This document shows, in pieces, positions 6,177-11,127 of a stretch of DNA of 11,127 nt (the stretch's first letter is position 1; every line of letters starts with the position of its first letter). Origin of the DNA: an uncultured Angelakisella sp. (GTDB lineage Bacteria > Bacillota > Clostridia > Oscillospirales > Ruminococcaceae). The notes beneath the pieces are model-generated. The model did no database searches and was not told the origin of the DNA. It was given only the letters and a program-made list of their open reading frames with translations. The stretch is from the NCBI GenBank assembly GCA_904420255.1, contig CAJFUT010000142.1, forward strand, positions 1 to 11,127. The letters run 5' to 3'. The position numbers and the translations under genes are program-made.

Positions 6177-7991
6177 ATGAAAGAAAGAGTTGTTTCCATC
6201 TGTTTGGCGGCGGCGCTGCTGCTGGGGGGCTGCGGCTCCTCCGGCGGCAGCTCCGCCGCCCAGGAGAGTTCCTCCGGGAGCTCCGCCTCCGCCGGCGGAA
6301 CCGCCCTTTCGGCGGACCAGTCCGGGATGTTCACCGACCGGGACCTGGACGCCGGGTATGACGAAAGCTCCGCCGCCCTGGTGCAGCTCACCGGGGATAC
6401 GGCGGAGTGCGGCTCCGATGCGGTGGTGATCTCCGGCGGCACCATCACCGTCACCGACGAGGGGACCTATCTCCTCTCCGGCACTCTTTCCGACGGCATG
6501 GTCATCGTGGACGCCGGGGAGGAGGATAAGGTGCAGCTGGTGCTGAACGGCGCCGGGATCACCAGCGCCACCTCCGCCGCCATCTATGTCCGGGAAGCGG
6601 ACAAGGTGTTTATCACCACCGCCCCGGGGAGTGAAAACACCCTCTCCAACGGCGGGGAATATGTGGCCATTGACGACAACAATATCGACGGGGCGGTCTT
6701 TTCCAAATCCGACCTGACCCTCAACGGGGAAGGCGCCCTGACCATTGAGGCCCCCGCCGGCCACGGGGTGGTTTCCAAGGACGATCTGGTGCTGGCGGGC
6801 GGGGAATATGCCGTCACCGCGGAGAGCCACGGCTTCTCGGCCAACGACAGCATCCGCATCGCCGGGGGGACCTTCACCGTCCAGTCCGGCAGGGACGGCT
6901 TCCAGGCGGAGAATGACGAGGACGCCGAGCTGGGCTTCCTCTATATCGCCGGGGGAAGCTTCCAGGTCACAGCCGAAGGGGACGGCTTCAGCGCCGGCAG
7001 CTACCTCCAGGTGGAGGACGGGGAATTTGACATCACCGCCGGCGGCGGCAGCGGGGAACCCATCCAGCAGAGCGGCGGTCAGGGCGGCTGGGGCCAGTCC
7101 GCCGCCGCGGAGGAGGACACCCCCAGCACCAAGGGCCTCAAGGCCGTCACCAGCCTGGAGATCAACGGCGGCACCTTCGCCATCAATACCCTGGACGACG
7201 CCCTCCACTCCAACGGCGACCTGACGGTCAACGCCGGCTCCTTCCAGATCGCCACAGGGGATGACGGCGTCCACGCCGACAATACCGTCACCATCACCGG
7301 CGGCGCCATGGATATCACCCAGAGCTACGAGGGGATCGAGGGCCTTGCCATCGACATCCAGGGCGGGGAAATCACCCTGGTGGCCAGCGACGACGGCCTC
7401 AACGCCGCCGGCGGCAGCGACAGCAGCGGCTTCGGCGGGCGTGGCGACCAGTTCGCCGCCGTCGAGGGGGCTTATATCCGGATCTCCGGCGGCGCCGTCC
7501 ATGTGGACGCCTCGGGGGACGGCATCGATTCCAACGGCGACCTCTATATCACCGGCGGGGAAACCTATGTGTCCGGCCCGGAGCAGGGCGCCGACAGCAC
7601 CGTGGACTACAACGGGGAGGCCAGCATCACCGGCGGGGTCTTTGTGGGGGCCGGGGCCTCGGGGATGGCCCAGAACTTCGGCTCCGCCTCCACCCAGGGG
7701 GTCATGATGGTTTCGGTGGGCACCCAGGCCGCCGGCACAACGGTGCGGCTGCTGGACGAAAGCGGCCAGGAGCTGGTATCCTGGCAGCCGGATAAGAGCT
7801 ACAGCTCGGTGATCGTCAGCTGCCCGGAGATCACCCAGGGCTCCACCTATACCCTGGAGGCGGGGGATTCCTCCACCCAGGTGACCATGGACAGCCTGGT
7901 TTACGGTTCCTCCGGCTGGGGCGGCATGGGCGGCGGCCCCGGAGGCGGCGGCGGACGGGGCGGTATGGGCGGCCCGGGGGGCCGCGGATAA
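6177..7991 (+). CDS. Surface lipoprotein with parallel beta-helix, Cthe_2159-like carbohydrate-binding domain
   Basis: A 604-residue lipoprotein. The signal peptide ends in lipobox LGGC (Cys19), followed by a Ser/Gly-rich tether (20-45). From about residue 80 to 510 it shows beta-helix rungs marked by GG-x-[FVI] and, about 10 residues later, D-G-[FLHI]-x-[AS]. Rung starts near 208, 230, 353, 375, 396, 438 and 460 give a period close to 22 residues. Loops at 288-318 and 411-428 interrupt it. The pattern matches the carbohydrate-binding Cthe_2159/DUF4353 family, whose founding member binds cellulose or pectin-like polymers and calcium. A beta-sandwich-like stretch (515-575) and a Gly-rich tail (GGMGGGPGGGGG) end the protein. 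ATG 6177 was chosen for AAGGAGAAGG at 6163-6172 and for the signal peptide; the frame stays open upstream to 6087. It starts 13 nt after DUF4956. Binding target unknown. Confidence 0.85.
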   Translation: MKERVVSICLAAALLLGGCGSSGGSSAAQESSSGSSASAGGTALSADQSGMFTDRDLDAGYDESSAALVQLTGDTAECGSDAVVISGGTITVTDEGTYLLSGTLSDGMVIVDAGEEDKVQLVLNGAGITSATSAAIYVREADKVFITTAPGSENTLSNGGEYVAIDDNNIDGAVFSKSDLTLNGEGALTIEAPAGHGVVSKDDLVLAGGEYAVTAESHGFSANDSIRIAGGTFTVQSGRDGFQAENDEDAELGFLYIAGGSFQVTAEGDGFSAGSYLQVEDGEFDITAGGGSGEPIQQSGGQGGWGQSAAAEEDTPSTKGLKAVTSLEINGGTFAINTLDDALHSNGDLTVNAGSFQIATGDDGVHADNTVTITGGAMDITQSYEGIEGLAIDIQGGEITLVASDDGLNAAGGSDSSGFGGRGDQFAAVEGAYIRISGGAVHVDASGDGIDSNGDLYITGGETYVSGPEQGADSTVDYNGEASITGGVFVGAGASGMAQNFGSASTQGVMMVSVGTQAAGTTVRLLDESGQELVSWQPDKSYSSVIVSCPEITQGSTYTLEAGDSSTQVTMDSLVYGSSGWGGMGGGPGGGGGRGGMGGPGGRG

Positions 7992-8021
7992 CCCAACCCC
8001 CGGCAATGGGAAAACAGATAT

Positions 8022-8045
8022 GGCCCCCGCTTTCGGGCGGGGGCC
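8022..8045 (+). other. Intercistronic GC-rich hairpin, possible attenuator or mRNA-stabilising stem
   Basis: Bases 8022-8030 (ggcccccgc) pair perfectly with 8037-8045 around a 6-nt loop (tttcgg), starting 31 nt after the lipoprotein stop. The + strand sequence after the stem is CGCGAAAAAGGAG, with no U-tract, so it is not a standard intrinsic terminator. It lies 27 nt before the next start. It could stabilise the upstream message, attenuate downstream expression or cooperate with Rho. This is where the locus may split into two transcripts or expression levels. Confidence 0.6.
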
Positions 8046-8072
8046 GCGAAAAAGGAGAAGGGAGGCGGCCTC

Positions 8073-9137
8073 TTGGAACAGAAACGGACGGTGGCCCTGA
8101 TCCCGGCCTACCGGCCCGGGGAAGCCCTGTTGGAGCTGCTGGCCCAGGGGAAGGAGCAGGGGCTGGACCTCATTGTGGTGGATGACGGCAGCGGCGGGGA
8201 TTTCGCCGGGCTGTTCCAAAGGGCGGGGGAGTACGCCCTGGTGCTGGCCCACCCGGAGAACCGGGGAAAGGGCCGGGCCCTGAAAACAGGGATGGCCGAA
8301 ATCCAAAGGCGCTGGGGGGAGGCGGTGACGGTGGTGACCCTGGACGCCGACGGCCAGCACCGGATAGCCGACGCCCTCCGGGTCCTCCGGGAGGCCCGGG
8401 AGCATCCCGGCGCCCTGGTGCTGGGCAGCCGGGGGCTGCGGGAGGACCATGTGCCCCTCCGCAGCCGGCTGGGCAACGGCATCACCCGCCTGGTTTACCG
8501 CCTTTCCACCGGGGTGCGGGTGTGGGACACCCAGACCGGCCTGCGGGCCTTCGGCGGGGAGCTGCTGCCGGCGCTGCTGGCCATCCCGGGGGAGCGGTAC
8601 GAATACGAGATGAACGTCCTGCTGGAGTTCGCCCGCAGGGGAATCCCCATCCGGGAGGTGGGGATCGAAACCATCTACCTGGACGGCAATTCCTCCTCCC
8701 ACTTCGACACCCTCCGGGACTCCTGCCGCATCTATAAGGAGATTTTCCGCTTTTCCGCCTCCTCCCTCCTGTCCTTCTGCACCGACTACGGGGCCTATGT
8801 CCTCTTTCTCCGCCTGGCCCGGGGCTGGGGGCTCCCCTACGCCCTGCCCCTTTCCAATGTGGCGGCCCGGGTGGTGAGCGCCGGGGTCAACTACACCGTC
8901 AACCGCAGGCTGGTGTTTCGCAGCAGGGCCGGGGTCGTCCGGTCCGCCGGCCAGTACGCCCTGCTGGCGGCGGCCATCCTTTTGGGGAATACCCTGGTGC
9001 TGGAGCTGCTGGCGGAGGGTCTGGGGGTCAATCCCTACTGGGCCAAGCTCTGGGCCGAGCTTCTGTTCTTTTTCGTCAGCTGGTTTGTCCAGCGCAGGTT
9101 TATCTTCGGGCCCCGGCGGGAAGCCGGGGAGGGCTGA
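8073..9137 (+). CDS. Bifunctional GT2 glycosyltransferase / GtrA-family membrane protein
   Basis: A 354-residue fusion. Residues 1 to about 215 form a GT-A glycosyltransferase of family 2, DPM1-like: IPAYRP (10-15), VVDDGS (35-40), NRGKGRALKTG (63-73), the metal/nucleotide motif DADGQH (91-96) and DTQTGLRAF (152-160). Residues about 228-345 form a four-helix GtrA domain, with VNYTVNRRLVF (272-282) and VQRRFIF (339-345). DPM1-like GT2 enzymes usually move a sugar from a nucleotide donor to undecaprenyl phosphate. GtrA proteins are implicated in flipping that lipid-linked sugar outward for polymer decoration. The fusion suggests both steps in one polypeptide. The start is TTG 8073, with GGGAGG at 8060-8065, 7 nt upstream; no closer ATG fits. 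The donor sugar cannot be told from sequence. The next gene begins 14 nt after the stop. Confidence 0.9.
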   Translation: MEQKRTVALIPAYRPGEALLELLAQGKEQGLDLIVVDDGSGGDFAGLFQRAGEYALVLAHPENRGKGRALKTGMAEIQRRWGEAVTVVTLDADGQHRIADALRVLREAREHPGALVLGSRGLREDHVPLRSRLGNGITRLVYRLSTGVRVWDTQTGLRAFGGELLPALLAIPGERYEYEMNVLLEFARRGIPIREVGIETIYLDGNSSSHFDTLRDSCRIYKEIFRFSASSLLSFCTDYGAYVLFLRLARGWGLPYALPLSNVAARVVSAGVNYTVNRRLVFRSRAGVVRSAGQYALLAAAILLGNTLVLELLAEGLGVNPYWAKLWAELLFFFVSWFVQRRFIFGPRREAGEG

Positions 9138-9151
9138 AAGGAAGGGTTTCG

Positions 9152-10099
9152 TTGTTTCGCAGAAAGTACGCCTGGGCGGTGTTTTACACCCTGGTCCTCA
9201 CCGCCTTCACCGTTTACGCCGCCCTGGATACCTTTGTGATCTCCCGGGTCTACGCCGCGGTGCCCCCGGCGGAAAGCTCCCAGGGGGCCTCCGGGGAGGA
9301 GCAGCCCTCCGGGGCGGAAGGGGACGCCGCCGGCGCGGAAAGCGGGGAAGCCGCCCCGGCGGAGCCGGTGATTACCGAAAATTCCTACAGCGACGGGGCG
9401 ATCAGCGTCACCATCACCCAGTACCGGGAGCATGAAACCGACATCTATGTGGCGGACGTGCGCCTTTCCTCCCCGGATCAGCTGAAAACCGCCCTGGCCC
9501 AGAACGCCTACGGCAGGAACGTGACCCAGAAAACCTCCGAAATGGCCGAGGCCGCCGGGGCGATCCTGGCCGTCAACGGGGATTATTACGGCAGCCAGGA
9601 GCAGGGGTATGTCATCCGGGGCGGGGTGCTGTACCGGGATGCCCCCGCCCAGGGGCGGGAGGACCTGGTGATCTATGAGGACGGCTCCTTCGCCGTGGTT
9701 TCGGAGGAGGAGGTGACGGCCCAGCAGCTTCTGGAGGACGGGGCCGTCCAGGTGCTGTCCTTCGGCCCGGCCCTGGTGGAGGAGGGGGCGGTTTCGGTTT
9801 CCCCTGATGACGAGGTGGGCAAGTCCATGGCCAGCAATCCCCGCACCGCCATCGGCGCGGTGGACGGGCTCCATTACCTCTTTGTGGTGTCCGACGGCCG
9901 CACGGAGGAGAGCCAGGGCCTCTCCCTCTACCAGCTGGCGGAGTTTATGGAGTCCCTGGGGGCCTCCACCGCCTATAACCTGGACGGGGGCGGTTCCTCC
10001 ACCCTCTGGTTCTGCGGCAGCGTCATCAATAACCCCACCACCAACGGCAGGACCATAGGGGAAAGGAGCGTGAGCGACATTGTCTACATCGGCTATTGA
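9152..10099 (+). CDS. Membrane-anchored phosphodiester glycosidase (NAGPA domain)
   Basis: A 315-residue protein with a short basic N-terminus (MFRRKYA), one anchor helix (about 9-30), an acidic Ser/Gly/Ala linker (38-72) and an extracytoplasmic NAGPA (PF09992) domain. Family hallmarks: LAVNGDYYG (139-147), VIRGGVLYRD (154-163), NPRTAIGAVDG (229-239), VVSDGR (245-250) and the signature NLDGGGSSTLW (276-286). The mammalian namesake removes GlcNAc from a GlcNAc-1-phospho-6-mannose diester. Bacterial members are commonly annotated in exopolysaccharide or envelope contexts, with few proven substrates. Next to a GT2-GtrA fusion it could trim sugar-phosphate diester groups from an envelope polymer; this is inference. 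The start is TTG 9152, with AAAGGAAGGG at 9137-9146. Its 3' end overlaps the next gene by 20 nt. Confidence 0.9.
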   Translation: MFRRKYAWAVFYTLVLTAFTVYAALDTFVISRVYAAVPPAESSQGASGEEQPSGAEGDAAGAESGEAAPAEPVITENSYSDGAISVTITQYREHETDIYVADVRLSSPDQLKTALAQNAYGRNVTQKTSEMAEAAGAILAVNGDYYGSQEQGYVIRGGVLYRDAPAQGREDLVIYEDGSFAVVSEEEVTAQQLLEDGAVQVLSFGPALVEEGAVSVSPDDEVGKSMASNPRTAIGAVDGLHYLFVVSDGRTEESQGLSLYQLAEFMESLGASTAYNLDGGGSSTLWFCGSVINNPTTNGRTIGERSVSDIVYIGY

Positions 10100-10547
10100 A
10101 CCCTCCCGCCTCAGGGCGGCCCGGGCCGCCCTGGTCTACCTGGCGGCGGCCCTTCTCTGCGCGGCGCTGGGGGCGGTCTACGAGCTGTTCAGCCACGGGG
10201 TCTATTCCTACTTCATGCTTTACGCCTTTCTCTTCCCCCTGGCCGGGGGCGCCCTGCCCCTGCTGGCCCTCTCCCTGAGCCGCCGGCCCTTCCCGGGGCG
10301 GCTGGCCTTCAATCTCTACAATTCCGGCATCGCTGCCTGGACGGTGGGGAGCTTTTTCCAGGGGGTCCTGGAAATTTACGGCACCACCAACCGCCTCACC
10401 CTGGTCTACTGGTGGGCGGGGGCGGCCTTTGTGGCGGCGGGGCTGGCCCTTTCCCTGCTGCCGGCCCGGCGGCGCCGAGGCCCTTGGGAAAACAGGAAAC
10501 CCCAATCCCCGAAGGGTTCGGGTGCCCGCGAAACAGAGCATTGCTGA
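10080..10547 (+). CDS. Four-helix membrane protein of unknown function
   Basis: I do not recognise a named family. The 155-residue product has four hydrophobic segments at about 17-37, 43-65, 80-99 and 107-127. A short basic loop (SRRPFPGR) follows the second helix. YNSGIAAWTVGSFFQGVLEIYGTT lies in the third-helix region, and an Arg cluster (RRRR, 130-133) ends the helices, suggesting a cytosolic C-terminus. The last 20 residues look unstructured and run to the edge of the following hairpin. The start is TTG 10080, with AAAGGAG at 10062-10068 (11 nt spacing), giving a 20-nt overlap with the phosphodiester glycosidase gene and probable coupling. Position and coupling suggest a membrane partner of the glycosidase or of the GT2-GtrA enzyme. 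Third-position GC bias and a good hydrophobic pattern support it as a real gene; the exact start is less certain. Confidence 0.75.
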   Translation: MSTSAIEPSRLRAARAALVYLAAALLCAALGAVYELFSHGVYSYFMLYAFLFPLAGGALPLLALSLSRRPFPGRLAFNLYNSGIAAWTVGSFFQGVLEIYGTTNRLTLVYWWAGAAFVAAGLALSLLPARRRRGPWENRKPQSPKGSGARETEHC

Positions 10548-10555
10548 CCAGCGGC

Positions 10556-10588
10556 GAAGCCGCCCAGGCAAAATGTCCGGGCGGCTTC
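10556..10588 (+). terminator. Probable terminator hairpin after the envelope locus
   Basis: A perfect 10-bp stem, gaagccgccc at 10556-10565 with its complement at 10579-10588, closes a 13-nt loop just after the 4-TM gene stop. The sequence after it (ACTTGTAGGG) has no clear T-tract, so it may be a weak or Rho-assisted terminator. Its place at the end of the co-directional genes, before a new promoter candidate, supports the call. Confidence 0.6.
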
Positions 10589-10618
10589 ACTTGTAGGGTG
10601 GATTCTTTCATGGGCTTC

Positions 10619-10627
10619 TGCTATACT
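10619..10627 (+). promoter_or_regulatory. Candidate extended -10 promoter for the GNAT gene
   Basis: TGC-TATACT matches an extended -10 element (TGn followed by a 5/6 match to TATAAT). It lies 52 nt before the GNAT start and 31 nt after the preceding hairpin. No good -35 is seen at 16-18 nt upstream, which extended -10 promoters can do without. Confidence 0.4.
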
Positions 10628-10678
10628 TTTGTGGGATAGGATGGGGCAAATCAGACGGTGCAGAGGAGGGCCGGAGCC

Positions 10679-11127
10679 ATGGCAAAATATGAGTATGTTT
10701 CATTGAGGGAGAAAAGCGAAATAAAGGATTTGGCGGCGGAATGGTTTCACAGCAAATGGGGCGTGCCAACGGAGGCATATCTGGAATGCATGGACGCTTA
10801 TCTGCGGGGGGAAACGGAATACGGCTGGTATCTCTGCCTGTCCGGCGATGAAATTGTCGGCGGAATGGGCGTTATCGAAAATGACTTTCATGACAGAAAG
10901 GACCTTTCGCCGAATGTATGCGCTGTTTTTACAGAGGAAGGGCATCGCGGCCGGGGAATCGCTGGGAACCTGCTGAACATGGTTGTCAATGATATGAGGT
11001 CCAAAGGGATATCGCCGCTTTATCTTATTACTGATCATATTGGCCTTTACGAAAAATATGGATGGGAATTCTTGTGTATGGTGCAGGGGGACGGCGAACC
11101 CAATATGACAAGAATGTATGTCCACAG
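10679..11127 (+). CDS. GNAT-family N-acetyltransferase, 3' end cut by window
   Basis: The frame is open from ATG 10679 to the window edge with 149 complete codons and no stop reached, so the gene is probably almost complete. GGAGGG at 10665-10670 is 8 nt upstream. Visible GNAT features: a beta-hairpin region YGWYLCLSGDEIVGGMGVIENDF; the acetyl-CoA pyrophosphate loop EEGHRGRGIAGNLLN (R-x-x-G-x-G/A pattern); a beta-strand SPLYLITD; and the C-terminal LYEKYGWEFL typical of small-molecule or drug acetyltransferases. The acceptor substrate cannot be assigned. Codon use differs sharply from the rest of the window: 22 of the first 40 codons end in G or C, against 33 of 40 in the VTC gene, and ATA and AGA codons appear. 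This suggests separate acquisition. It follows a hairpin and has its own promoter candidate, so it is probably not part of the envelope locus. Confidence 0.85.
   Translation, partial: MAKYEYVSLREKSEIKDLAAEWFHSKWGVPTEAYLECMDAYLRGETEYGWYLCLSGDEIVGGMGVIENDFHDRKDLSPNVCAVFTEEGHRGRGIAGNLLNMVVNDMRSKGISPLYLITDHIGLYEKYGWEFLCMVQGDGEPNMTRMYVH

Noticed and set aside
8022..8060. Intrinsic terminator after the lipoprotein gene
   Set aside because: The stem is strong but is followed by A-rich, not T-rich, sequence on the + strand, so I list it only as an intercistronic hairpin.
6084..8702. 872-codon open frame on the - strand across the lipoprotein and GT2-GtrA genes
   Set aside because: It spans two strong + strand genes and the gap between them, and its translation is low-complexity Gly/Pro/Val/His without domains. 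Stop-free antisense frames are expected where sense codons are strongly G/C-ending.
9035..9874. 279-codon open frame on the - strand opposite the NAGPA gene
   Set aside because: No recognisable motif; the + strand shows the complete NAGPA signature.
1..11127. tRNA, rRNA, CRISPR arrays, insertion sequences or phage genes
   Set aside because: No cloverleaf-like sequence, regularly spaced repeats, transposase motifs or terminal inverted repeats were seen on reading both strands.

Overview
The window is GC-rich, with short gaps, strong GGAGG-type ribosome binding sites, several TTG starts and a D-alanylation (dlt) operon. This points to a high-GC Gram-positive Firmicute, most likely a gut Oscillospirales/Ruminococcaceae-type bacterium. 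That placement is inferred from gene content and composition; no rRNA or marker gene is present.

Region 1 (1-2458, + strand) is the 3' part of a dlt operon. It holds the end of a transglutaminase-like protease-fold gene, then dltC (D-alanyl carrier protein), dltD (SGNH-type acyltransferase) and a very small ORF ending in FVYNAF that I read as dltX. dltA and dltB are not visible and presumably lie upstream. A perfect 13-bp hairpin (2472-2500) ends this unit and also serves the convergent genes behind it.

Region 2 (2518-4439, - strand) is a two-component system: an OmpR-type response regulator followed, with an ATGA overlap, by a membrane sensor histidine kinase. It is divergent from region 3 across a 313-nt A/T-richer regulatory gap.

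Region 3 (4753-10547, + strand) is a co-directional six-gene locus: a VTC-fold (polyphosphate polymerase-like) protein, a DUF4956 membrane protein, a large parallel beta-helix lipoprotein (Cthe_2159-like carbohydrate-binding family), an intercistronic hairpin, a GT2-GtrA fusion, a membrane-anchored NAGPA-type phosphodiester glycosidase, and a four-helix membrane protein of unknown function. The simplest joint reading is a cell-envelope system. The VTC/DUF4956 pair would make or move a polyanion at the membrane, the lipoprotein would bind a surface polysaccharide, and the GT2-GtrA, NAGPA and 4-TM proteins would add, flip and trim a glycan on an envelope polymer. The divergent two-component system would sense envelope state. 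This functional linkage is inference; the domain assignments are much firmer.

Region 4 (10548-11127) holds a hairpin, an extended -10 promoter candidate and the start of a GNAT acetyltransferase gene. Its codon use is clearly more A/T-rich than the rest of the window, which suggests separate ancestry. No tRNA, rRNA, CRISPR array or insertion sequence was recognised.
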